Positions 1-14,290 of a stretch of 64,000 nucleotides of DNA are shown one piece after another; position 1 is the stretch's first letter, and each line of letters starts with the position of its first letter. The stretch is from Pagrus major (Eukaryota; Chordata; Actinopteri; Spariformes; Sparidae), in assembly GCF_040436345.1 (NCBI RefSeq), contig NC_133224.1, positions 11,028,741 to 11,092,740 of the forward strand, given 5' to 3'. Position numbers and translations under genes: made by a program. Below the pieces are notes generated by a model, which made no database searches, was not told the origin of the DNA, and was given only the letters and a program-made list of their open reading frames with translations.

Positions 1-3000
1 GAATGACATGGCAAATGAACAAATGGATGCTGGGCCCTTTTGGTTGTGTTAGTAGTACTTGCCAAGAGTGATATAATGATAATCTGCTATAATCCTTGTT
101 TGTATGCATTCTTATTTTAATCTGCACATAATCTCTTCTCTCAGTCCAATTGTAGTGGGAATGACTCCTCTGGCTCATAGTGATGGTGTGTGTGTTTTTG
201 TGTGTGGTCTTCCTCTTGTATTAGTTTGAGTGTTTAATTCGTCCTTGTTTGCTCTCATGGAAAATAGTAATTGATGGAAGGAAAAGGAGAAATCAATTCG
301 TCAGAACACCTCAGGCTCCTTTTTCCGATGCTGTCGAGACGCACGCACACATACGTCGATATCACTCTGCGTATGAATAAGTGGAGCTCCGCGATCTCCT
401 CCTCAGATCTGTCGTCTGATCTCCGCTGCAGAAGTGACAGACTCAAGATGAGACGGCGAGCGGAGGTGGAGGGTTAAAGTGGGCACTTTGAGATACTGTC
501 TGGGTCACGTATTTCAGATGGATGCATGGGGGATTTTGTAATTAGAGTGGGCTGAAGAGAGAGATGGATTTTCTTTGTGTGTGTGACAGACAGAACCTGG
601 GTTTTCCATAAGTGTTTTGTGTAAATCATTAAAAGCTTAAAAGTTAAAAGTCGCTCCCCAGCTGCCATTCTCAGTTGGCTGACATATAAAAATGCATTTT
701 TGCAATCATAAATAACAAAGCAAAGCAACAAATCCTCACATTTAAGAAGCGAAAACCAGCTAATGTTTGACATTTGTGCTTGAAAAATCGATTTATTAAT
801 ATCGTTTTTTAAGAAGTAACTTTTGCATTAGATTTCACTTCCCAGTTGGATGAAAGCAGCGGCTGAAACCATGGTGAAGCTGGTCAGCCGCAGCAGCCGC
901 AGCAGTGACAAACTGTTGCCCTCGTGTAGTAGTGACCAGACGTGATACAGCGGCAGGGCTCCAGCTCTGGCAGCACCAGGCGGTTGCCAGTACAAGTCGT
1001 CCGCAGGCGGGTTGTGACCCTGAGGGAACAGCAGAGTGTATTCGCCCCCGGAGAGAGGCTGCAGCGCAGACATTTCCAGTCAACACACAGAAACCACTGA
1101 ACCGTTCACTCAGGCCAAACAAGCTGATGTGAGAATCATTCAACCGTACTGCGAGCTGCTCTGACTTTGGGCAGCGTTTTGGGGGAGGGTCAAGGTCAGG
1201 TGATAGTCTACATTTTAACTCGCCAAATAGATTTTTAGCAATATGTGCGTGTGCAAACGGGCCAGTACGTCTGTCAGATATCACTTTACTCTATATTACT
1301 GTGCACCGATGCTATATATGTGCTATTGTTACCTAATTACAGCGCAAGAACAACCGAAACTACTGTGCTCCAGTCCTAATTATAGTGATGAATGTTTCCT
1401 GGCATCATATGAGGATTTGTTCTGTGTACTCGGAGCCTGTTTGGTTTGGCTTTCTCCTGCTATAAGTCTGGAGCGGCAACCCACACTGCACAATAGCATG
1501 CCCACATCACTAGCTGCAGACTCTGGAGGCTCTGGTTCCTTTTACTTTACATGACAGAGCTTTATCTGCAGCGAGATAGCAGGAAGGCTGACGGGGCCGG
1601 AGACTCTAAACATATGGAGGCTGTGGGAGGGAGTGCTAAATGCGGGCTGCATGTTGTTTTGAGAGGGAGTTTTAACCTCTTCCTCGTCCTGGAAATTGAC
1701 GTAAAATTATCCTAAAGGCCTGTCGAGCCCAAAGTAAATTCAAGTAAACTGGAGTACAGGCATGGGCTCTTTTGAAAGGTTATAAGCAGATTGTTTCCCC
1801 CCCAAGCTGTCAGAAGCTGTATAAGTGCTAACTGAATTATTTATCTATGTTTCTCGACTAGATTTTTAAAAGCAAAAATTAGCCTGCAGGTGACCTGTGA
1901 CTGCCCCTATTGGCCGACGGTCAACACCATACAGTCTCACATGGTCCAAGTTCAAATTTAATAACAGTGTCACTGAAAATGGACACTTAGCACATGTTTT
2001 TCGGAGGAAATATCAAGGTGCCTGAGAGTATCAAGGGCAAATAGTCATAGTTCTTTTTTTCCTTATTCATTCAGTCAAAAACAAGTGCTTAGGTGGAAAA
2101 GCAGCCTATTCGAAGAGCAAAATGCATAAAACTACATAAACTTGCGTCATATCCAAGTTTAGGGCTTTAAAATATGATATAAACTACATATTACTGAATT
2201 TGAAATCTCATTGGCTACATGATGCATCAATCATCTGGAGAATGGCGTGTAAGTGGCTCAGGAGAGAGGAGAAAGGAGAGAGAGTGGGTCACTTAGAGGC
2301 TCCTATCTGTTCAAATCAGCGGTCAATCAAACGTTTGCAGTATGAAAAAGCATCAGTGAATGCAGTTTTTTTTTTCTGCATTCACATTTGCATCACCATT
2401 TAATGATGGAATACTGTGTTTTGGACTGAATATGTGAGTGATGCACTACTGAAACACCCAGACAGATTTATTGGTGAGTTGGCAAAACATTGTACATGCT
2501 AGTTTGTTAGCTTGTTTGTTTGTTTGTTAATTGTACTGATGTGGTTTGCATGAATAGAATCACGGGCCACTGACTTTTTCATAGAGTAGGAGCTAAGCGA
2601 GTCCCTGCCTCCAGCAAGTTGATTTTGTATACATAACTTTGTACTATTATTTACATTTTCCTTCACTGGAGGAAAGAAAGAACACAGGATCTTGTTAATT
2701 TAAATCCTTACTGCAGGCCGGTGTGAAGGAGTAAAGAAAACATGGCCGATAAAACAAACAAAATTCAGTTTTCTCGTCTCTATCCTGGCTGTAAGCAGCC
2801 CGTAAAGAGGCCGGTTCAGTTCAACCGTTGTGCCTGTGGCTCTTTCTCTCTGTTTTTCATATGATTCAAAACAGGACATCATACTCTTCCTGAGAGGAAG
2901 TACATACAGCTGATTAGACACGCAATAGAGATGAAAATCAACCGCACACACAAACCAAAAGGTGCACAGTAACACACACACACACAAGAAGCTGCGTGCA

Positions 3001-3117
3001 CACTGCAGACTGGATTAAGTGCATTGCATCGTATTGATTATGGATTGTTGTGGTCTATGTTTTATGCAGGCCACATATTCATTTCAGTGGCCAATCGCCA
3101 CTTAGATTAATTGTGCG

Positions 3118-3119
<2 letters not shown>

Positions 3120-3152
<33 letters not shown>
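3120..3152. repeat. CA dinucleotide microsatellite
   Basis: About 15 uninterrupted CA units. Confidence 0.9.
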
Positions 3153-3156
<4 letters not shown>

Positions 3157-6100
3157 AAGCTAATCTCACTCTGTCAACTCTGCCCTCTCAAAGTGCTTCT
3201 GTTAACACACACGCATGTTCTCACAAACACACACTGAGCCCTCCGCCACTTCCCACAGATATCGTTCAACCCCCCCGCTATCTCCCAAGGTCACGTGCTC
3301 AGGCAGGAAGTAGCTGCTCTGGTGTTTAACCCCTTCAGTGCAGAAGAGAAGGGACCATTTTACAAAGCTTTATTTTTGGGAGGAAGAAGAAGAGGAAAGA
3401 GGGAAGCAGGAGCTGCAGATTCCTGATAAGCACTGATGTGAGATGAGGGGGGGGAGATGGAAAGCAGCAGGCGATGACTGACACAATGCATCACAATCCC
3501 TACACCCTTCTTGACCCATCTGTGACTCCCTCTCCCTCATATTCTCTCATAAGTGGCATCATGCCCGCAGCAAGGTGGCCCTAACTCAATGAATCGCCCT
3601 GTTAAAGACACGCTGAGGGTGATTTAGTACAGCTCAGAGGGGCGATGTCAGCCAGAGAGGGAGGGCATCAGAGGGGACAGATAAAGATAAAGAGACAGAG
3701 GGGGAGAGCATGAGAGGAAGCAGGTTCAAGCCCAGTGTTTTTCCACTACTTCCATGCTGGTCTCACCCTCTGAGTGTGTGTGTGTGTGTTGATCAGATGA
3801 CGGTAAACTGAATTACCAGATCAGTCACAAGTTCCCTGCAAGCCGCCTCGAGGTGATAATTCACAACATGCTTATGTTTGTTATTTTGACAAGAGAGAAA
3901 AGAGTCCTTCATGACTAAATATGTCACTTATGGCGCTTTCTTTTCCTTTTCAAGTCATATCGATTCTAAATATTTGAAACAAGATAATTTTGGTGTATAA
4001 ATCATCTTATAAAGTAACATGTTTCAATACTGAGCCAAGGGATTGCTTTAAGTCAATCATGCAGCATCTCCTTAAACTTACAGTATGTAATTTCTGCAGC
4101 TGGGAGCCTCTGTCAATATAAATCCAAAGACGTTAGTGGAGTGGGATCATACAGACTTGCTTTCTGATTTATAATCTGATGTTTTCCTGGACATTAGCGA
4201 TGGGATTCAAACATTGTTGGAAACATTCGGGATAATGAAAATACGCAACTCAAGTTGTATAATAAAGAATAAGTCGACATTTTAACATCACATAATATAT
4301 CTTTATCTTCTCCACTTGGCCTGAAGCTGGAATTTACCAATCCATCATTTCCTAGGAAGTTTCTGGGAACAAATTCAAGCGCTCATAAATCACATAATGC
4401 TTTACTTATTAGTTTCTGTTTGAGTCCTGTGTTTGTCTCCAGTTTTATTGCGTATATTTTCTTGCTTAATCCATCGGTGCTTTAAAAACAGGCCTGCACA
4501 TGCATAACGATGTGTGAATTTGAAGGTGTGCTTATCAGCTCATCTGTGAGTCTCTGTGTGCTGTAGTTACCCTGAAAACCTCCTTCTCCGCATCCTTACT
4601 CAAACATAATTATGTGAATCCTTGCAGAGGCATGTTACATCCTTACGCCACCAATATCCTGAACTGCTGTCAGACCCGCTCAGCGTCCAAATATCTCATC
4701 AAAACGTTCTGTTCTCTCAGCCGAGCTCTTCCACTGGCCTGTCGCCACGCTCCTGCTTTTCCATCATCTTCTCTCATTTGTCTCAGCCTGTCCTTCAGCA
4801 CACCTCAGCGGATGAGTCGATCATCTCCCTCTGTCTGTCTGCGGTGCACCAGTAATCCTTTTTTTCACAATCGCGGCTAATTGCGATAGCTTGGGCTTTG
4901 AGTATTGACAAAGCGCTGAATGATTTATAGCTGAGGCCTTTTGATTTGGACCATCAGACAAAGAGTATTAAAGCATGATACGGTTTTCAGCAAACCCTTT
5001 TTTTCACTGTAAAAGGGCAGAAAATCCAACCAGATCCTTTTGGTTTCAGACACTCTTGAGAACATGATACAACCTTTCATGCTCTGAAGCTGTGAAATTG
5101 TGTTGTGGACGCTGTGTTCTCTCGACTGGGAGAACCGAAACGCACACTAACAGTCGAACAATCTCAGCTATGCTTTGTGCTTACACTGCCTGCAGAGTGC
5201 TTGGGTATGTAACTTGTCATTGTCAGCGTTCACACATATTTTGTACCTGTGTCACTGTGCCAAGTCAACCAGCTCAGGGTCATAGTTTTAATGGAGCACG
5301 AACACACACACGTGAGCACTGTCCTGCCTGGATTGACCTCAATACAAAGAGATAATTTGAAAGGAAAGGCCAGATTTTGTTACATGTAAGATTCAAATCA
5401 CATGCAAACTCCCCTCTCCATCTGTACTTCCCTTGTCTCCTCACACTTATTCAATAAAAAGGAGAAAGAACATGAAAGTGCTAAAATGGTTTATTCGGTC
5501 AAAACAAGCACACACACACAAGGAAATTGGAGTGAATGGCGGCATTGTTTAAGGCCACGCGGCCTACTTTTCCTGCTTCTTCCTCTTCCTCCATCCTGCC
5601 TGCTCCGTCCACTTCCCTCTGTCTCTCAGCTTCCCTCTTCCCCCCCTTAACACCATTACCCAGCCAAAACATTGTGTTTGTCTTTGAAGCAAAACGGGCA
5701 ACCGGCCATCCTGAAGTCCAGCTATTTTTATCCCGGTTTGTTACTGAAGCAGCAGGAAAGCAAAAGTGGCCATTTGTCAGCCATTGTCCAGCTTTTGGTC
5801 AACCGAAACTATTCTTTGTACAGAGTTGTGAAAGTTTGGAAAAGTCTGAGTGCGTGTGACTGTTCACAAGGCTCAGAAAATGTTTGAATTTGAATATGCT
5901 CCTTGAAAATGCTTGATTTTCAACAGAATCTGGCGTTTTATCTGCACAACCACGCCACACTGAATTGACTCTCATAACAGTGTTGGGAGAGTCTCGCTCT
6001 GAGCTTCAACCTGAAGAGAGATTTGGAGACACTGTGTATAATTGGCTAATCTAAGCCTCCGTCAACTGTTTATTGGCTCTTAAAATCAGGCCATTGTCCG

Positions 6101-8296
6101 ATTCATGGTACATATATATATTGATGCAGGACCCACACATCCTTGTGCTCACATCTCTAGTGTTAAAAAACGATTTTCAATTTATGTTGATGAATCTTTA
6201 CGCCTAGTAAATATGTAGATATTTCTTAATTTCAATACTAGGGCTGCTTGGATATTACTTCTCTACGAACCCTGATGTGACTGACTTTCTTCTGGATGAT
6301 CTTTCTTCCACTCACATGTTTACATAGATGCCATCACAGGAATCGGTGTAGAGTGTTATCACTGGAAGACATGCTGTGTAATCCTTGTAGGTGGCCTCTG
6401 TGACCTACATACACATGCAGCTTCCCTCTCTGATAAGGCATTTGGCTTATATCCATCTTATTACGCTCAGTATGGACCTGACTTGTCTTTCAACATCCAG
6501 CAGTCTGTATTTGACCGCTGGCTGTTGGGGGATTTTTCTGATTCTACACCCACATCCTTTTTTTCCTTTTTCTTTTTATATCTGCGTAGTTCATCTTTCA
6601 GCCCCGAACTGCATTCTGTGTTGTTTATAGCTGCGTGTAAATCACAGCGTTGGACGTTTCAATCAGATTCGAGGTCAGTCACAGTGCTGTGAAATCAAAT
6701 CTGTCTAAAATAAAAACCGATGATGATGATGATGATGTTTGACTCTGACCAAACTTCCCCGGAGAAACCCCTGACTTCGCTGCTCTTTCTATCACTTCCT
6801 CCCTTTCTGGAGATATTTACAGTAGCCGTGATGGGCCTTTTTGTTGTGACACTCGGGCACTGACCCACTTGTGTGTCCGTGTGTGTGTGTGTGTGTGTGT
6901 GTGTAGCTTATGGTCGTCCTGCGAGGGGGCCCGTATCTGGCGTTTGATCTGTCCGAGCCTGCAAACCCCTGTGAGAGGAATGGTACCACGACCCACACAC
7001 AAACACACAAACACACACACATCCCCACAAATACGCTCCCATACTGTCACATCTCATTGTGCTCCGTCCTGCAGGCAGCCTCCAGACAGACGGCGCGTCT
7101 GTCCGTTGCTCTCTCTCCGTCTCGGCCTCATCGTGTTTATGCGTGAATCATATTTGCAAGCTTGTCAGGAGGAGTGTAATAAAATTTAAAGACCACAATA
7201 AAACCGGTCTGTACGACAGTCGACAGTGTGTTTGTTTGTCCTGTGATGCTGGTGGCTCAGACTGAGGAAAGTCTTGTGATGTGTGGTGTGTCGCTCTGGA
7301 AAAAAAATAATAAATCAGCTGCAGTTCATGTGCATTGTGACCTACACACAGGTGAGAAACTAACTGGGGGTTATACAAATAGTTCAGTGGAGATTAAGGC
7401 TTTAAATAAGTATTATTCGTGGCAGGGTTTAGCGCTGATTGGTCAGTGTTGGGCCAGTAAGCAGGCTGTGATCTGACCCAAAGCAACACCTTACACTTCT
7501 GTTGGTTCTTCCTGCTCAGCTCTTTCCACTACTTGCACATGTATTGCTATAAAATGTGCGGTCAAACTTCTTTTAATGTATCGAGCAACCAAACTGCAGA
7601 TGTTTTTAACATGCACTAGAAAGATCCCTTGTTCAGGATGAACCAGATTTGTCTTTCTCTGAATTGTTCCACACAGCACTGCTTTGTTCATGATCTTGCA
7701 GCGTGTGTGTGTGTGCCAATATCTTGTAGCCACCTTTCAGCGCGGATCACATCTGCAGCCAACAGTAAAAACCCCCTCCAGACTCCAGACTAGTTCAGTA
7801 AGTCAGTCTGGAGGATTGTTTGGGAAATCTTCCCTCGTGATTCCCGGCTTTCTTTGTGTCTCTTCTCTGAGGCCTGTCTTCCGGCTTTTTTTCAACATCT
7901 CCCTCACCCTCCCTCCCTCGCTCTCGGTCTGCTCCACTCAGCTGCTCCCTCTCCTCGATTTGCTCCTTAACCTCTTACCTTCCTTCCTCTGGGCGTTCCC
8001 TTCCCCCCCTCGCAGCTTTAATAGTTTGTCTCTCAAAATCTTTTTGAAAGTCAAATCAATGCCAGTGTGTATTGCTTATGCTTATCAGATACGTTTACCT
8101 TGTGAGTACGCCACAGAGATCCCAAGTAGGAATAAAATATAGTTGATATAAGAAAAAGCCCAACTCTTTGTCCAAATTTCAGTTTCACTCACTGTATCGA
8201 CTTGTTTCCTTTGTCTTCTCGTCTTTCTCACGTTTTCTTTCTGAGCTTTCTGAGCACATGGAGCCCACATGTTGTGCAGATCAGTCTTCCCAGCCT

Positions 8297-8428
<132 letters not shown>

Positions 8429-8604
8429 CCAACAGACAGCTCCAATATATCTGCAATGTAAGCATGTTTGTGTGTTTTAGTGTGCGGACACCTTTGTGTT
8501 CGTCTTACGGAGCTTTAATTTGGAAATTCAGTCCAAATACCAGCTTGTGTGTGTGTGTGTGTGTCAGTATGTTTGCAAGTTTTTGTCTGCGCTGCTGCTT
8601 ACAG

Positions 8605-8606
<2 letters not shown>

Positions 8607-8657
<51 letters not shown>

Positions 8658-8751
8658 TACTCTGCTGACAGTAAGTCTGTCTGTCACCTCCAGTCTCTAT
8701 CTCACACACACAGGCTGTCCTGCTCAGAATTAAATCCTCATACCCCGCCTT

Positions 8752-8797
<46 letters not shown>
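8607..8797. repeat. GT tract followed by CA tract (inverted pair)
   Basis: GT units at 8607-8656 and CA units at 8753-8797, separated by about 100 bases of unique sequence. The two tracts are complementary in orientation and could pair as a hairpin. Confidence 0.85.
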
Positions 8798-8799
<2 letters not shown>

Positions 8800-9599
8800 G
8801 TCATCCAGCTCAGACTTATTATTAAAGCATATTTTTATAATTCTTTAATCCATGTGTGTGAGAGGAGTGTGATGTTGAGCACATTTCGACACCAATTCTG
8901 CTGCATTTGTGGGCTTTTTGCACGACCGTGTGTGCGAGTGTGTGTCTGTACGTGTACGTGTGCGTGTGCGATGGGGTAGGGGGCAGTCGGGCAGGTGCAG
9001 AGACAGCTGGTGTGGGCAACTCGAACCGAGGGGGAGGACGAGAGCGAGGGAGAGATTCCTGGAGAATGACATGAATATAGGGTGGCAATTGAGCCGCAAA
9101 AGAGAGGGGAAACGAGTGTTTTTTGTGCGAGAGTGCGTGTGTGTTGTTGCCAGTGGTGAGGCGCTTTGATAGCACACACTGAGCTAGTGTGTTTGAGCGA
9201 GACAGATGGAGAGACGGAGAAAGAGAGGCAGAGTATTAAACCACTTCTTACAAGAGAAGAGGAGAATGGATTGGCTTAAGGGAGGAGGCGTGGCGGGAGA
9301 GACGCACAGACGAACGAACTGACAGTGAACTCACTTTTATTCGTTTGATAAGCCGTATAGAAGCTAGAGGCAAGTGTGCTCTTACACTTCATATTAAAGG
9401 GGCGGCTTATCAGCGACAGGCCATAATTGCTTTGCTGAGATTAAAAAAGTGCATAAGTAGGCCTTTATCGCCGCTATTTTGGCTTTCAAATGTGAATTAA
9501 AAGCACATGCTGATTGGATATAGCTACTATCTATAAATCAAACCAGCAGATTTCCCCCTCATGATATTTTCACCTGTGTTTTCACTTTACACAACAGTG

Positions 9600-9890
9600 T
9601 GACGGTCAGCAGTTTACAGGCAAGAGTCAGATGAGAAGATGGATACCTCTCTCATGTCTGTACGCTAAATACAAAGCCTCATCCAGACGCTGGTTAGCTT
9701 AGCTTAGCATAAAGCTACCAACATCTCCGAAGTTCGCCAAGTAACATGTTATATCTCATTTGTTTACTTGTGTTGTAGTAAAGCCAAAGTGTAAAAAAGT
9801 TGCAACCACAACTCATTTTTAGAGCCAGGCTAGCTGTTTTCCCCCTGCTTCCAGTCTCTATGCTAAGCTAAGCTAATCGTCCAGATCTGC
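9600..9890. repeat. Dispersed fish repeat with TTAGCTTAGC / GCTAAGCTAA arms
   Basis: The left part carries a segment on the theme 'atgagaagatggatacctctctcatgtctgtacg' (in shorter pieces) followed by TTAGCTTAGCTTAGCATAAAG. The right part carries the inverse, ATGCTAAGCTAAGCTAA. I recognise this arrangement as a very common interspersed non-coding repeat in percomorph genomes. It has no coding capacity. Confidence 0.6.
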
Positions 9891-11057
9891 AATGATTAGT
9901 TGATTAAACGATTAGTAGATTGAAAGAGAAAGAGTCATTTTTCAAGCAAAACTGTCAAACAAACCCGAGTCTTGGTGCAATGTGTCAGAATTTTAGATGA
10001 AAACATTCATGAAGTAAAAGTTTTGATGTTATAACATCTATGTAGATACTGTGTCGCAGAGATATCTAATGAAGTTGGATGCTAACCTGCTAGCAACATT
10101 TCTGTGCCAGCGGTGTAAACGGCCAACCCTCCCCGGTGCTCCGATCTCCGAGATCTGCTGCTACCTGTTTGTTCTGAGCATGAATTCGACAGCTCGACAA
10201 TTCTTACATATTGCGCCTTTTTAAAGACGTGATTTCACAATGCTTTGTCTTCTCATCTATTCCTGTAATCATGTAATGTGCTGCTGTATGACATCGATTT
10301 GTCTAAAAACCTACTTTTTGATATGCGAAAGTATTTAAATTCCTAATATCGGTAGTTTGCCACAGACTGTTTTAATGATTTTATTGTGGATCTCTCAGTG
10401 AATGTGTAAATGAACTGAAACACACATATACAGTCATATTCAGTTCAGTTTATCAGTATCCACCACGTGCTTGTGTTTCACTGTTACCTGCTCATGTTTT
10501 AGGAAGATTTATTTGTCATGAACTTTGTATCATGGCTAGATGTGAACTTTAGATCTGCGACGACTGACAGAAAACAAATCAGCAGCATCAACAAAAGTAG
10601 AAAGTCATTTTTCAAGCAATAGTTGAAAGAAAAATCGAGGGCTCCAGATTCTGAAATGCATCTTGAAATTTAATAGACATTTTCTGAAGATATTCGTCTG
10701 CTCGCCTGTTTCTTTGTCTCTCCTCTCTCGTCTCTGTCAACTCCAACACGTGGGCTGATGGAAGGCCAGCGCCCTCTAGTGTTCAGACGTGCACACTCAT
10801 CGGTCACTGCACCACGTCATGCAGGGAGCCAGAAAAACCTCTGCTGGTCTATTTGCAGACAACCACATAACATAAACACAGGGACTAGGAATAGAAAGGA
10901 TGATGAGGGTTTATTTCCACGTGTCTATGAAAAGAGGTCCAATAATCTATGTGTGTGTCCATGCTGACAGTGCTCATCCACCAACCAATTATTGTACATT
11001 TCTTTGTGGGGAAGTAAGAAGTCGTGTCTCTGAATGTGTCCTTACATGTGTTTTTAG

Positions 11058-11438
11058 GAGGAGGCCATCCCAGAGCTGGAGATAGATGTGGATGAGCTGT
11101 TGGATATGCCCAGTGACGTTGAACGGGCAGCCAGGGTCAAGGTAGGACGCAAGACACAGACATGGACTCAAAGTATCTCAAAGTGAGGGGACACAGATGC
11201 AAAAGACAAGATGTGTATTCAGACTGTCTTTTATTGTTTTGCAGGACTTGCTGGTTGACTGCTTCAAACCTACTGAGGTAAGTTTCTTTCTTCCTTCCTT
11301 CACCTGTACTGTGTTTTTTTTATTTTCTGAATCCCCCTCATGTGTTTTGTCCCTCCTGTCTCCCCGTAGGACTTCGTCTCAGAGCTGCTCGACAAGATCC
11401 GAGGGATGCAGAAGCTCTCCACGCCTCAGAAGAAATGA
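11058..11438 (+). CDS. ppp1r14b: Protein phosphatase 1 regulatory inhibitor subunit 14B (PHI-1), last three coding exons
   Basis: Phosphorylation-dependent inhibitor of protein phosphatase 1 and myosin phosphatase in the cytoplasm. Coding exons read as 11058-11141, 11245-11277 and 11370-11438 (TGA at 11436), all in phase 0 with AG/GT borders. They encode 61 residues: EEAIPELEIDVDELLDM, then VERAARVK, DLLVDCFKPTE and a C-terminus ending GMQKLSTPQKK. From memory this is nearly identical to the C-terminal half of mammalian PPP1R14B, and the C-terminal QKLSTPQKK fits 14B rather than 14A or 14D; 14C (KEPI) is the closest alternative. The middle exon is only 33 bases. The N-terminal exon with the regulatory threonine is not seen; it is probably upstream of the window, implying an intron of at least 11 kb. 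Known family function; exon calls are direct. Confidence 0.9.
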
Positions 11439-13059
11439 TGGCGTCCCCCCTCGTCCTGCGTCCTCCTCTTCCCCTCCACCTCAGCCCTCACGACTCACGA
11501 CTTAACCTCGTTTCCTCTTGTCGTTAGGCCCCATCTCTTTTCCCTCTCGTTGCCTGGCTCCAGCCCTGTAAATCGCTTCGATTTTTTTCAATTTCTCTGA
11601 CCTTGCCTTGTTGTTGTTTGTCGGACCTCCTTCTGAAAAAGTAAAGCGAAAACGGCAACAAGCGATTCATTGGTCTCAGTCCAGGCGCCCTCCTTCCTTC
11701 CCTTCCTTCCTTCCTTCTTTCTTTTTTTCACTACTCCTCCTCCTTCACCCTTTGTTTGGCTTCACTCCTCCAGCTCCTCTCCCTTACATCAACCCTCCAT
11801 CTGTCTGAGGAAGAGACGAGACGAGCCCCGTAATTACAGCTGAGGAAGAGTCGGCGGCGGCCAAGAAAAGAGTGGAAAGAGGAGGCAGCCAATCAGCTTG
11901 AAGCAGGGCCTAATCATTGCTTATGTCTCTACCAATGAGACTCCTTATTTTGTTATTTGTAAGGGGTTTAAACTTGTAAACACTCCAGCTACCAACCATG
12001 ACTCTTTTGATATTTTCTAGCTCAGTTTGAGGGCATGGGGATATCACCTGACTGTAGTTTTTTAATGTTATGTTGGGGGGTCCGTACAGTCTTTTCAGAT
12101 CATTATTCCCCCCCGTAATCAGAGGCATTTGCTACAGTGGTGCGTTTAAAGACTGTCGTTTTCTTTTTCGCGTGTGTGTATCTGTTGAACAATCTGCACT
12201 ATGTCATTTCGGGAAGAAAACTCCGAACCTCTGACCACAAAGAAAAACGTATGGTGTATCTTTTTAGTCTGACAACGAGGAAAATTTGATGGAAGCTTAA
12301 AAATAGTCACTGGTTGGCTGCGGTGGTCATTTTCAGAATAAAAGTCTTCCCTCGAGGCTAGAGTAGAAGTAGGATCTCTTTAAAAGAAGCGTGTTTTTCT
12401 TTCCTCAAATGCGTGGTGCAGTCGTAAGAGAGGCTCTTTAGAGGCCCGGCCTGCACATACATACCGTATGTAAGTCAGTGTGTTGCTAAATGCTAAGTGT
12501 GTGTGTGTTGCTACATAATGTACAGCAACATTCATAGTAGGAGTGTTTTTCTCTGGCCTGTATATTCTGCTGTTCTGTACGACGAATTAGATTTTTAGTA
12601 TAGGACTGGTTCCTGTTTTGGGTATTTTTTTGATTATTTTTTTTTGTTTTGTTTTATTCTGGATGCATTTTGTCACACACACACTGACAGTCCGACAGGG
12701 GGACCCAGAACAAAGCTGCCTTGTTTGTTTGTTTTTTTCTTTATCTCACCTCCCTCCTTCCTGTCTTTTTCTTACTGTCCCTCCTTTAATGATGTAGTCC
12801 ACCATGTCAGTTCAGAGCTGTCACACGTACATGGAAACTCTGAAAATGTCCATGTCGGTGTGGAGACTTTGTACTGTCCTCTGCCTGTCAGTAGACCCAC
12901 CAATGAGACGTCTGAATGGGAGGGAGGGAGGGAGGGAGGCAGGCCGCTGTCTCAATGCATTCACCCTTCTTTTTCTCTCTCTCAATCACACACTGGCCAC
13001 CCTCGGGGCGGAGGAAACGGAAACACATTAGCAAACACAGCTGCCTCTCACACAGATGT

Positions 13060-13093
<34 letters not shown>

Positions 13094-13309
13094 AGTGCTG
13101 AGAGAGAAACAGGTCCATCACTGTCACACGCTGCCAATCATCTCCAAGAATAAGCCATCTGTTTCTGATCCCGAGCCAATCAGATTAGAGACTGAAGCCC
13201 ATCGGCCAATTGGAGAAGGGATAACGCTTTGCAGCGATTCCTGCGGCCAATTGCTAACACCTGCGGTGACAGCAGACCTCCACTGTCTGTCTCTTTCTAT
13301 CTCGGCGCC

Positions 13310-13350
<41 letters not shown>

Positions 13351-14290
13351 ACACACATTGGCCCATTTTAATCTTGCTGCTCTGTCATTTCTCCCTGGCA
13401 TCCCCTCCTTCCTCCTCCTCCTCCTCCTCCTCCCAGCCACTCTCCTCCTTCTGTCCACCCTCCCTCTCTCCTTTCTTCAGTTTCCTTTTTTTTCCTTTTT
13501 TTAAAAAAACAGATGTTGCCTTAGGTATTATTTATGTTACACAAACCAAATAAACGGGAGACATTCATTTTTAAAAAAAGGTAACGCAACCTGCTAAACA
13601 CGTGCGTTACCGAGCAGAACTGCGGCATGTGGAGAATCTTGGATCTTCTGTCGCTCCTTTTTTCTTTTCCTATATATATTTTTTTTTTGAAGAATAATGA
13701 GATTCTGTTGTTTTTTTAGAAGTGAGTGTTTAATACTTAGGCCTTGATACAGTGATTTTGTTTAGATAAAACAATGTTCTTTACATTTACCATTTGAATA
13801 CTGCTCTGTTTTTATTGTGATCATGACACTTCTTGATGCCAGGCCTTGGATTAAGACGTAGTTGAACAAAAGTCCATTCAGATCCATTTTGGTGCGATTG
13901 CTTTTGCCTTTCCTCGTGTGGTTTCCAAATCGAGCGCGGTCTGCATTTTTTGGAGACGTTCCGATCGGTCGGATTGTACCAGGCAAGCTCAATTAGTAGC
14001 TGAATTTGAGTGGATTTTCATTTCTAAATCCAGGTTTGGATTATACCTTCTTAGACTGTTATTGAGAAGTCTGTTTTTTTACTGTTGGGGAAAATTGCAA
14101 AAAAAATATATATACTGATTATTATCATTGAGGCTAAATACAAGAGCTAAACCATGCGGTTGGAGGAGTGGAAGTGTTTTTTGGACAATGATTAGATCAA
14201 ACCAACAAACAAATGTAGCAATATCAACAACAGGTCTTGTTTTTGCCCAATTTTGTTACACTTTTATGCAACTTTAATAAAAACATGTGA
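11439..14290 (+). other. ppp1r14b: Probable ppp1r14b 3'UTR
   Basis: Non-coding sequence after the stop codon. It has pyrimidine-rich runs, CA microsatellites (about 13061-13091 and 13314-13346), a CCT run near 13405-13435 and AATAAA hexamers at about 12336, 13549 and 14276-14281. The last is followed by a GT-rich stretch (TTATGTCTTCG, TTGGGTTTGTC), which fits a distal polyadenylation site. The UTR extent is inferred; transcript data are absent. Confidence 0.45.
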
